DNA from: Ulvibacterium sp. | GTDB lineage: Bacteria > Bacteroidota > Bacteroidia > Flavobacteriales > Flavobacteriaceae | DNA: 64,000 nucleotides | Direction of reading: 5' to 3' | NCBI RefSeq assembly: GCF_028285715.1 | Contig: NZ_JANQOO010000035.1 | Coordinates: 620,001-684,000, forward strand | Shown: piece by piece, positions 1 through 7,420 of the stretch | Layout: each line of letters starts with the position of its first letter | How positions within the stretch are numbered: position 1 is the first letter of the stretch | Program-made: the position numbers and the translations under genes | The notes under the pieces: model-generated | Database searches by the model: none | What the model saw: only the letters and a program-made list of their open reading frames with translations | Told to the model about the DNA's origin: nothing

Positions 1-1711
1 TACCGCCCTGATCCCGTATTTTGGGATATACTTCCTTGAGATAGCCTTTGGCCAAGGGTACCTGCCCACCACAGCCCAATATGGGTTCGGCTATGAAGGC
101 GGCTACCTGACCTGTGGCTTTTTCCAATCTGGAAATGGTCTCCCTGGCAAAGTACTGGCCTGCGGTACCATCGTCCTTTAACCCCGAACCAAAAACCTTG
201 GGCATTGGAGCTTCTACTATATAGCGCTGTTTCCCAAGGTCATCTCCTTTAGTGTATTTATAATGGCTTATATCCGTTCCAATCCTTGTATTTCCATGAT
301 AACCATGTTCCAAGACCATTATTTTCCTCTTTTTAGAATGAGCCAAAGCCATTCGGATGGCCAAGTCTGTGGCCGCGCTTCCCGAGTTGACAAAAAAGAC
401 CTTGTTCAAGTTTTTTGGAAATCTGGACAATAGTTTTTCACTATACGCCAAAATTTCTTGATACAGGTAGCGTGTATTGGTATTTAATCTTGCCATGGTC
501 TCCCTGCCTGCCCTGACTACCTTTGGATGACAGTGCCCCGCCAACATAATATTGTTGTAGGCATCCAAAATGGTATTTCCTTGACTATCATACATATATT
601 GAAATGCGGAACGCCTCATCTGGATGGGGTTGCTGTAACTTAGGGAAAGTGCCTTGCCCAAATTTGAATCCCTCTGTTTTAGCTGCTCCTGGGGTCTTGG
701 TTTATCGGTCTTCGGATAACCGGCCGCAAGACGAAATGTGTCCCTGCATTTAATCGGATTTATGCTTAACCATTTTCGCAATAGTAGCCATGCCGGTTTT
801 TCGCTTATGGTGATATATTCGGATTCCGGTTTTAACGTTTTGGCGTATGCTGAATTACAAACGCTGGTACACAAACGGGCGGCTACCAAATAGTACAATA
901 TATCCAGTTCCCTTATTTCCAATGGAAAAACTTCGTGATAGCCTTTAATGACTTGGGAAGCCACTTCCAAGGGATTCTCCTTCTCCATCATTACATAGGT
1001 AATGGCCACTGCAATTTCGTTTACCGTCCAGGAGTGGCACATATCCCCAAAGTCAATGATACCGGAAACCATGCCATTCTTGGAAAGCACGTTCCAGTCA
1101 TTGGCATCGTTATGAATAATGCTTTTTCGCAACTCATATGCGATGGGGGAGACATTCTCAAGAAACTGGAGGAAAAAATAATCCACCAAGCTCCGATCTC
1201 TAGCTTTGGGAATGAATTTTAGGTGTTTTTCGTTGGCCATGAAATACTTCAGGTCCCATGGCGTTTCTTTGGCCGAAAGTGCAACTTCATATGCTCCAAA
1301 CAATGACCTGTCCATTTTTCCCAAGAATTCCCCAAAGGATTTTAAAAACTTGGGAGTATGTTGAACGTTGCCCAAAAAATCGCCTTCCACATAACTCAGC
1401 AAGCGGAAAACCTTTTCTCCCTTTACAATAAGCTTTTTTTGAGTTACCGTTTTGATCGTTTTAGGGAAGTCATAGCCTTCTAATTTTGATACACTTTCCA
1501 GTATGTGGTTTTCGGCGCGGAGCAACTCTTGGTTAGCATCTGAATAGGGGTATTGTTTTAGGACGTAGATTTTGTTTTTTTTCTCGACTTTGAAATTCAC
1601 GCTATCATACCCCTCCAGCGGTGTCAATTTTACTTGATTTAGACCGTAGTATTCAGAGAGGATCCTTTTCAATGGTAGAAGATTTTTATATAGCAAAGAT
1701 AGGCATCGCAT
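1..1711 (-). CDS. Kinase (APH)/class III aminotransferase fusion, 3' end cut by window
   Basis: 570 codons are open from an ATG at 1711 to the window edge. Residues about 15-330 form an aminoglycoside/choline-kinase-like fold, with the catalytic-loop motif HNDANDWNVL (200-209) and the metal-binding IIDFGD (218-223). From about residue 350 a class III PLP-dependent aminotransferase domain begins, with AYNNIMLAGHCHP, NSGSAATDLAIRMA and EPILGCGGQVP. The PLP lysine lies beyond the edge. This pairing resembles hydroxylysine or ethanolamine kinase joined to the matching phospho-lyase (AGXT2L type). A role that phosphorylates a small amino alcohol and then eliminates phosphate is therefore attractive, but it is inference. 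An ATG five bases downstream is out of frame, so 1711 is the start. The gene is divergent from the M16 protease. Confidence 0.85.
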   Translation of the reverse strand, partial: MRCLSLLYKNLLPLKRILSEYYGLNQVKLTPLEGYDSVNFKVEKKNKIYVLKQYPYSDANQELLRAENHILESVSKLEGYDFPKTIKTVTQKKLIVKGEKVFRLLSYVEGDFLGNVQHTPKFLKSFGEFLGKMDRSLFGAYEVALSAKETPWDLKYFMANEKHLKFIPKARDRSLVDYFFLQFLENVSPIAYELRKSIIHNDANDWNVLSKNGMVSGIIDFGDMCHSWTVNEIAVAITYVMMEKENPLEVASQVIKGYHEVFPLEIRELDILYYLVAARLCTSVCNSAYAKTLKPESEYITISEKPAWLLLRKWLSINPIKCRDTFRLAAGYPKTDKPRPQEQLKQRDSNLGKALSLSYSNPIQMRRSAFQYMYDSQGNTILDAYNNIMLAGHCHPKVVRAGRETMARLNTNTRYLYQEILAYSEKLLSRFPKNLNKVFFVNSGSAATDLAIRMALAHSKKRKIMVLEHGYHGNTRIGTDISHYKYTKGDDLGKQRYIVEAPMPKVFGSGLKDDGTAGQYFARETISRLEKATGQVAAFIAEPILGCGGQVPLAKGYLKEVYPKIRDQGG

Positions 1712-1766
1712 TTTTTGTTATGGATAAAAAACCATTTCTTGGCAGACGTAGATAAATCATAAAAAA

Positions 1767-1797
1767 TTGTGCTCCTGGCCGTTAAATGGTATATTTA
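1767..1797 (+). promoter_or_regulatory. Possible promoter of the M16 protease gene
   Basis: TTG at 1767-1769 and TATATTTA at 1790-1797 are separated by 20 bases. This resembles the Bacteroidota promoter (TTG, about 18-20 bases, TAnnTTTG) with one mismatch in the -7 element. Confidence 0.35.
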
Positions 1798-1834
1798 CTA
1801 TTGGCATTAGTTAAAGTTTCTTAAATCATCAATC

Positions 1835-4618
1835 ATGAAAAAATCGCTTCACTTTTTGTTTGTCCTTTTGTTTGTATCGTTACAAGGCCTTCAATCCCAG
1901 AATACGGAATTTAAGGCAAGTGAAATAGATATTCCTCATCAAAAGTTTATACTACCCAATGGACTAACCCTATTGGTGCATGAAGACCATAAGGCACCGA
2001 TAGTGGCTGTAAATGTCTGGTACCATGTGGGATCCAAGAACGAAAAACATGGAAAAAGCGGCTTTGCCCATTTATTTGAGCATCTTATGTTTAACGGGAG
2101 CGAGAATTTCAATGATGATTATTTTCAGGCTTTGGAACGTATTGGAGCTACTGATTTAAACGGGACCACAAATTCTGACAGGACCAACTATTTTCAGAAT
2201 GTTCCCGTTTCTGCCCTTGATCAAGTGCTATTCCTGGAATCCGATCGTATGGGCTATCTTTTAGGTGCCATTGACCAGGATAAATTGGACGAACAACTCG
2301 GGGTAGTAAAGAATGAGAAGAGACAAGGAGAAAATCAGCCCTATGGAAGGCAGGGAGAATTGCTTACTAAGGCCTTGTATCCCAAAGGACATCCATACTC
2401 ATGGACCGTAATAGGTGAAATGGAGGATTTGGATACGGTTACCCTTGAAGATGTCCAGGAGTGGTTTAAATCCTATTATGGTGCGGCCAATGCGGTTATA
2501 GCTATAGCGGGGGACATAAAACCAGATGAGGTTTATAAAAAAGTATTGAAGTATTTCGGGGCCATTCCATCGGGTCCAACAATTGTTCGCCCTGAGATCA
2601 ATATCCCCGTTCTTGACAGCGATACCTATCAGGTCTATGAGGACAGGGTTCCGGAAACCCGTATTCTGCTTGCATGGAATACACCACAGTACGGACATAG
2701 GGAAGACACTCATTTCGACTTGATATCCGCTATTTTGACCGGAGGGAAAAATTCCAGACTGTACAAAAAATTGGTTTATGAGGATCAAACGGCGAGCTCA
2801 GTGGTATCGTATCAGTCCTCCAAGGAAATAGCAAGTAACTTTGTTACATGGGTAAATGTTAAACCCGGTGAAGATCCTGATAAAGTAAAGGAAGTCTTTC
2901 AATCCGAAATTGAAAATCTTATTCAAAATGGTCCGACGGAATTGGAATTAAAACGGGTAAAGGCTGCCTATTTTGCCAGATTCATAAAAGGGCTGGAACG
3001 CATCGGAGGTTTTGGCGGAGTGTCGGATAGATTGGCTTCCAATCAAACCTATTTCGAGAACGCGTCCTATTACAAGACCGTATTGAAATATGTTGAGGAA
3101 GCTACCACAGAAGATATAAAGTCTACCGCACAAAAATGGCTCCGCCGGGGAAAGCATACCCTTGTATGTAATCCCTTTCCGGATTATACGGTGCAGGAGA
3201 CCGATGTTGATCGCTCCAAATTACCGGAATTAGCCCCCCAAAAGAATTCTAAATTCCCGGAACTGGAGCGGGCCCAACTTTCAAATGGGTTGAACATTGT
3301 TTTGGCTAGAAGGGAAGGCGTTCCTACCGTAATAATGAACCTTATGATGGATGCCGGTTATAAAACCGATTATCTCTCCAGTCCCGGAACAGCGGAATTG
3401 GCCATGAACTTAATGGATGAAGGAACTGAGGAATTGAGTTCCCTTGAAATCAATGAGCAGCTCCAACTTTTGGGAGCTAATATGTACACCTATTCCAGTC
3501 AAGACAATTCCAACGTCTATCTAAACACACTTAAACAGAGCCTGGATGCGAGTTTGGACCTCTTTGCCGATGTGATACTTAATCCTGCTTTTCCAGAAAA
3601 GGAATTTAATCGGCTTAAAACTGAACAGATCAATACTATAAAAAACGAAAAATCCCAACCTATTGCTGTGGCGTTGCGCGTTATGAATAAGTATCTGTAC
3701 GGTGAAGGTCATCCCTACAGTAATCCATATACCGGTACGGGTTATGAGAAAACCGTAGCCGAACTTACTAGGGATGATGCGTTGAAATTCTATAAAACCT
3801 GGATAAGGCCAAATAATGCCACATTGGTAGTCACCGGAGATGTGGATATGAAGGTTTTAAAATCCAAACTGGAAAAATTACTGGGAAAATGGAAAAAATC
3901 CGAAGTGCCTTCCGTGACCTTTAACGCTCCTAAAGTCAATTCTAAAAATACCTTGTATCTGATCAACAGATCAGAATCACAACAATCCTTTATCCTCGCC
4001 GGCCATCTGACACATAAGTATGGTGCAATATCCGAAATTGCTTTGGAGCAAATGGTCAGTATTTTGGGTGGGGATTTCACCTCGCGTATCAATATGAATT
4101 TAAGGGAAGACAAGCATTGGGCCTACGGTGCCGGAGGCCTTGTGATGTCTAATAAGGAAGAACGTCCTTTCCTCGTTTACGCTCCGGTTCAAACGGACAA
4201 GTCAGCAGAATCCGTTACCGAGCTGCGCAAGGAAATTTCTGAATTCATTTCAACAAGACCGGCCACGCAACAGGAGTTGGAAAAAGTAAAGACCAATCAA
4301 GTATTGAAATTGCCAGGTCAATGGGAGACCAATAGCGCCGTGAATAATTCGATGTCTCAATTGGTCAAATACGACCTGCCGGATGACTATTACCAAAAGT
4401 ACGATCAGAATGTAAGAGGCCTCTCTTTGGGAGACATCCATAAAGTAAGCAAAGAAGTAATACGACCCGAGGCCGTTAATTGGTTCATGGTAGGGGACAA
4501 GGCCAAGATTATTGACGAATTGGACGAATTGGGTTTCGACGCCATCATTGAAATCGATGCGGATGGAAACCCAATAAATCCCTTGGTCCAACTCCCGGTA
4601 AATGACTTAAGGAATTAG
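1835..4618 (+). CDS. M16 family zinc metallopeptidase (two-repeat, exported)
   Basis: This 927-residue protein has a signal peptide ending near SLQGLQSQ (residue 22). The inverted zinc motif HLFEH is at residues 79-83, and the third ligand is probably E161 in KNEKRQ. The second half (from about 480) repeats the M16 fold without the zinc motif, as in pitrilysin-like enzymes with one active and one inactive half. It probably degrades peptides in the periplasm or on the outer membrane. The ATG at 1835 is supported by the signal peptide directly after it. The gene appears monocistronic: the next gene is convergent. Family assignment is firm; the substrate is unknown. Confidence 0.93.
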   Translation: MKKSLHFLFVLLFVSLQGLQSQNTEFKASEIDIPHQKFILPNGLTLLVHEDHKAPIVAVNVWYHVGSKNEKHGKSGFAHLFEHLMFNGSENFNDDYFQALERIGATDLNGTTNSDRTNYFQNVPVSALDQVLFLESDRMGYLLGAIDQDKLDEQLGVVKNEKRQGENQPYGRQGELLTKALYPKGHPYSWTVIGEMEDLDTVTLEDVQEWFKSYYGAANAVIAIAGDIKPDEVYKKVLKYFGAIPSGPTIVRPEINIPVLDSDTYQVYEDRVPETRILLAWNTPQYGHREDTHFDLISAILTGGKNSRLYKKLVYEDQTASSVVSYQSSKEIASNFVTWVNVKPGEDPDKVKEVFQSEIENLIQNGPTELELKRVKAAYFARFIKGLERIGGFGGVSDRLASNQTYFENASYYKTVLKYVEEATTEDIKSTAQKWLRRGKHTLVCNPFPDYTVQETDVDRSKLPELAPQKNSKFPELERAQLSNGLNIVLARREGVPTVIMNLMMDAGYKTDYLSSPGTAELAMNLMDEGTEELSSLEINEQLQLLGANMYTYSSQDNSNVYLNTLKQSLDASLDLFADVILNPAFPEKEFNRLKTEQINTIKNEKSQPIAVALRVMNKYLYGEGHPYSNPYTGTGYEKTVAELTRDDALKFYKTWIRPNNATLVVTGDVDMKVLKSKLEKLLGKWKKSEVPSVTFNAPKVNSKNTLYLINRSESQQSFILAGHLTHKYGAISEIALEQMVSILGGDFTSRINMNLREDKHWAYGAGGLVMSNKEERPFLVYAPVQTDKSAESVTELRKEISEFISTRPATQQELEKVKTNQVLKLPGQWETNSAVNNSMSQLVKYDLPDDYYQKYDQNVRGLSLGDIHKVSKEVIRPEAVNWFMVGDKAKIIDELDELGFDAIIEIDADGNPINPLVQLPVNDLRN

Positions 4619-4647
4619 CACGGTCTATTCATATATTTAAGGGCTCT

Positions 4648-5046
4648 TTATTGTTGTATTGGTACTTGCCGGCCATCCATTTCGTTAAATGTGGCCTCAT
4701 AAACCAAAGTTTCCGGTCTATATTCAAAAATAATCACCCTATTCCCGGAACAGTTGAGTTCATATTGATTGTTGAAATTGACAAACTTGAACTCAACTTC
4801 GTTCTGAGCGGTGGATTTTGATACCGTCGTCTCATAAATCCCGTCTTGGTCCCTGTCTTCCATAGGAAGGGTAATCTCCCATGGAGGGGAGGTAAAATTA
4901 CCTCTTAGGCCAACATCCTGGGCATTTTCCATACTGTTCATGTTTACCTTAAAGGTCACCGTCTTTAGATGTGTCTCCTGTACGCAGCTCCAATGGCATC
5001 CTAAAATAATAACAAGAAAGAAGGAGAGTTTGAAAAAAGTCTTCAT
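4648..5046 (-). CDS. Small lipoprotein with a carbohydrate-binding-like beta domain
   Basis: 132 residues. The N-terminus carries a lipoprotein signal (ILGC with Cys17, or Cys21 as alternative). The remainder is one beta-sandwich-like domain with TVTFKVNM, GLRGNFTSPPWE and DRDQDGIYETTV. This pattern resembles the CBM20/CBM48-like modules common in Bacteroidota exported proteins. It is the last gene of a three-gene leftward operon (DoxX, 162-residue exported protein, this gene) with 11-12 base gaps. Function unknown; a starch-binding-like fold does not prove sugar binding. Confidence 0.75.
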   Translation of the reverse strand: MKTFFKLSFFLVIILGCHWSCVQETHLKTVTFKVNMNSMENAQDVGLRGNFTSPPWEITLPMEDRDQDGIYETTVSKSTAQNEVEFKFVNFNNQYELNCSGNRVIIFEYRPETLVYEATFNEMDGRQVPIQQ

Positions 5047-5058
5047 AAGGTTTGGATT

Positions 5059-5547
5059 TTATTGTCTGTTGTAGGTGTAGCGATTGCGTATGAGTTTTTT
5101 TCCGCTCTTTTGGAAAACTACCGTTTTGGTGATGGACAAGTTCTGTTCTCCAAACATATAGGTTTTATAGATGTTCGCTTTTTTGTTGTTGTCCCGTCCT
5201 TGATAACTTGTGGTAAGATTCGTGATTTTACCTTCTGTGAAATCTAGGGCCTCTACCTTTTCATTACCGAAATAGGTTCCATTTTTTTTAATCCTAATGC
5301 GACTGACATAATTGGCCTTCGGTTCGTCCGGAAATTCCATCTCTTGTATAATTGTGTCATCTTTAAGAAAAATTTTTAGGGTGGTTCTGATGTTTACCTC
5401 CTTACCATCCGAATAATTGATATACATCAGATTGCCGGACCAAGAACTGGCATTGAGGTATTCAAAGTTGGAAGGCGAAAGCGTATTTTGGGCAATTGCC
5501 GTCGATAGAAAAAATAGGCCTACAATGGATTGTAGTATCGTTTTCAT
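5059..5547 (-). CDS. Exported hypothetical protein
   Basis: 162 residues with a clear signal peptide (cleavage near STAIAQ, residue 20). The mature part is rich in beta strands and polar residues. I recognise no catalytic motif and no family. It lies 12 bases downstream of the DoxX gene and 12 bases upstream of the CBM-like lipoprotein gene, so the three are almost certainly co-transcribed. The operon suggests a cell-envelope role. Confidence 0.75.
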   Translation of the reverse strand: MKTILQSIVGLFFLSTAIAQNTLSPSNFEYLNASSWSGNLMYINYSDGKEVNIRTTLKIFLKDDTIIQEMEFPDEPKANYVSRIRIKKNGTYFGNEKVEALDFTEGKITNLTTSYQGRDNNKKANIYKTYMFGEQNLSITKTVVFQKSGKKLIRNRYTYNRQ

Positions 5548-5559
5548 AGGTTTTAAATT

Positions 5560-6057
5560 TTATGGATTACGAACGACATGTTTTCTGGTAAGTAGATAGT
5601 CTAGTCCAAACCGGCCGGATCCCAAATACAGATTGTAAACGGAAATCCATAGAAAACCCATTGCCGGGAGTATACTCCAAACCCCTTGCCCCCATTTTTG
5701 CATGAAAATGGCCGTTAGCATAGTAAGCATGATGAGGAAGGCGGCTACCCTTGTCTTTAATCCGAAAGCCAAAAACAATCCTCCCACAGCTTCGCTAAAG
5801 GCTCCCATCCAGGCAAAGAATACCGGTGCCATGGCGAAAAGACCACCGTAAGATGCCACATCCTCCGGGAACCATGCGGAAACTTCAAAGAGATTTAAGT
5901 TTTGTCCTTCCGGGGTCCAGGGCATCCCAAACTTATCCGCTCCAAAACTCAAGGCAAGCAACATTCCGCAGATAAAGCGTATTATGGCGAATAACAAATC
6001 GGCTATCCAGTCCTTTTGAAGTTTTGGTATGATAATCCTTCTGATAGTATCTTTCAT
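5560..6057 (-). CDS. DoxX family integral membrane protein
   Basis: 165 residues with four predicted transmembrane segments. Features typical of DoxX are the N-terminal RFICGMLLALSFGADKFG, an internal AWMGAFSEAVGGLFLAFGL and the C-terminal GFLWISVYNLYLG. The family is linked loosely to thiol redox or quinone oxidoreductase chemistry at the cytoplasmic membrane; the exact role is unknown. It is first in a three-gene operon. A perfect palindrome with a second half-site lies about 55-95 bases upstream of its start, so the operon may be directly controlled. Confidence 0.88.
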   Translation of the reverse strand: MKDTIRRIIIPKLQKDWIADLLFAIIRFICGMLLALSFGADKFGMPWTPEGQNLNLFEVSAWFPEDVASYGGLFAMAPVFFAWMGAFSEAVGGLFLAFGLKTRVAAFLIMLTMLTAIFMQKWGQGVWSILPAMGFLWISVYNLYLGSGRFGLDYLLTRKHVVRNP

Positions 6058-6109
6058 ATCGAATATTTTAGTTTCCGATACAAATTTGGGATAGAAGGGG
6101 AGTAACGAA

Positions 6110-6151
6110 GTTTCAAATCGTTCGAATTAGGTCTCAAATACGATTTGAGAC
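6110..6151. promoter_or_regulatory. Candidate operator: 9-bp perfect palindrome plus a half-site 21 bp away
   Basis: GTCTCAAAT (6131-6139) and ATTTGAGAC (6143-6151) form a perfect inverted repeat around ACG. A related half-site, GTTTCAAATCG, starts at 6110, exactly 21 bp from the left arm. Direct repeats about two helical turns apart are the usual target layout for AraC-family dimers, and an AraC-type gene lies directly upstream. There is no T-tract on either strand, so this is not an obvious intrinsic terminator. Confidence 0.5.
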
Positions 6152-6172
6152 GTCTTGAAAAAGTACTCCGGC

Positions 6173-7369
6173 TTAAACTGAGTTTTTCAAGAATTCGGTG
6201 GGAGAGTGATTGGTGAATTTCTTGAACACCCGGTTAAAGGTAGCCTTGCTGTTAAAACCACATTCAAAGGCTATCCCCAATAAAGAAAGTTTTTCGTGCT
6301 TCCCCTCCTTTAACATGTTTTTTACCGAGTTGATCCGATACGTGTTGATGAAGTCGTTAAAATTTTTACCGAAACCAATATTAATTACCTCGGACAATTG
6401 CCCTCTGGACATCTGTAAATCTTGGGCCATTTCCTTAAGATTAAGGTCAGGGTTCAAGTAAGGGCGCTGGGCCTTCATGAAACTGGACAAACGTTCTTTT
6501 AGATTTTCCAACTCCACAGGCTGCAATTTGGAATAAGCCATACTTTCCTTGATCGAGGTCTCTTTCTTATGCAACCTTCCCAAAAACTGAAAATCCAAAC
6601 CTTCCAGGGAGGTAGTATCCGTAAAGTATCCTTTAATGCCGATGTATATTACGGCAAGAGCCGAAAAGAATTGGTACCACCATTTTTGGATCCAACTCAG
6701 TTCCACAACGGAAAGGATAATAAACTGCTGCAAGATTCCGTAAAGGAAAAGAAACGAATAAATATAGAGGAAGTTGCGAATCCAGTTAAGCTCCAGTTTA
6801 TAGATATTGGAGAAATAGTCCCTGATTTTCTTTCTATAGGCAAAATACAACTGTAAAGAAAAGGCCAAATATAGTATTTGCTGTATGGCATTAAAGGCTT
6901 CCGCAAAACTGCCTACCGCACCCATGGCCCATTTTTCCATAAGGATTCCATTTTGTTTTTCGTCGAATCCGCTTTGGCCGGCATCATATACAAAAATGAA
7001 AATTCGGTATAAGGCATAAATAGCTACAGGTACAAAGTGAAGCCCATCCTTTTTTCCAAATTTGAAATTGGAAGTGGTAACAGATTTTACATAAAAGTAA
7101 ATTAGGGGTCCAATAGCGAGCGATAAGGAAATGAGCCAATAATTGATTTTGGTGTTCCGATAGGTGTCATACCAATCCATAAATCCGATGGTATAGGTAG
7201 TACGATGATAACAGGTAATGATTACCAAAAGTGCTAAAAAAAGGTCGGATACACGCCGTTTGGTATAGAACCTATGTAACAGGAGCCCCCCAAATAATAG
7301 ACCTTGACTTACTAGGACCAATAAGGGAGTGCTATATAAATTGAAGCTTGGAAAAACGAGGGACGTCAA
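6173..7369 (-). CDS. Membrane-bound AraC-family transcriptional regulator
   Basis: 398 residues. The N-terminal 230 or so form about seven transmembrane helices. The C-terminal 85 residues form a double helix-turn-helix of AraC/XylS type, with MAQDLQMSRGQLSEVIN and LLGIAFECGFNSKATFNRVFKKF. This architecture is common in Bacteroidota as a one-component membrane sensor. The likely start is TTG at 7369; the next in-frame ATG would remove two helices. A near-consensus -7 element (TATATTTA, about 7383-7390) sits just upstream, which suggests a very short leader. The DoxX operon downstream, with its 21-bp-spaced repeat, is a plausible target. The ligand is unknown. Confidence 0.85.
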   Translation of the reverse strand: MTSLVFPSFNLYSTPLLVLVSQGLLFGGLLLHRFYTKRRVSDLFLALLVIITCYHRTTYTIGFMDWYDTYRNTKINYWLISLSLAIGPLIYFYVKSVTTSNFKFGKKDGLHFVPVAIYALYRIFIFVYDAGQSGFDEKQNGILMEKWAMGAVGSFAEAFNAIQQILYLAFSLQLYFAYRKKIRDYFSNIYKLELNWIRNFLYIYSFLFLYGILQQFIILSVVELSWIQKWWYQFFSALAVIYIGIKGYFTDTTSLEGLDFQFLGRLHKKETSIKESMAYSKLQPVELENLKERLSSFMKAQRPYLNPDLNLKEMAQDLQMSRGQLSEVINIGFGKNFNDFINTYRINSVKNMLKEGKHEKLSLLGIAFECGFNSKATFNRVFKKFTNHSPTEFLKNSV

Positions 7370-7420
7370 TTCAATTTTTTCCTAAATATAAAAAACTTGA
7401 ACGAGCGTATCCGCGCTTTG

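Noticed and set aside
935-1222. 95-codon plus-strand reading at the left edge
   Set aside because: It is the antisense shadow of the kinase/aminotransferase fusion, which is open across the region on the minus strand.
6131-6151. Palindrome read as the terminator of the AraC-type gene
   Set aside because: No T-tract follows on the minus strand and the loop is only three bases; an operator explains it better.
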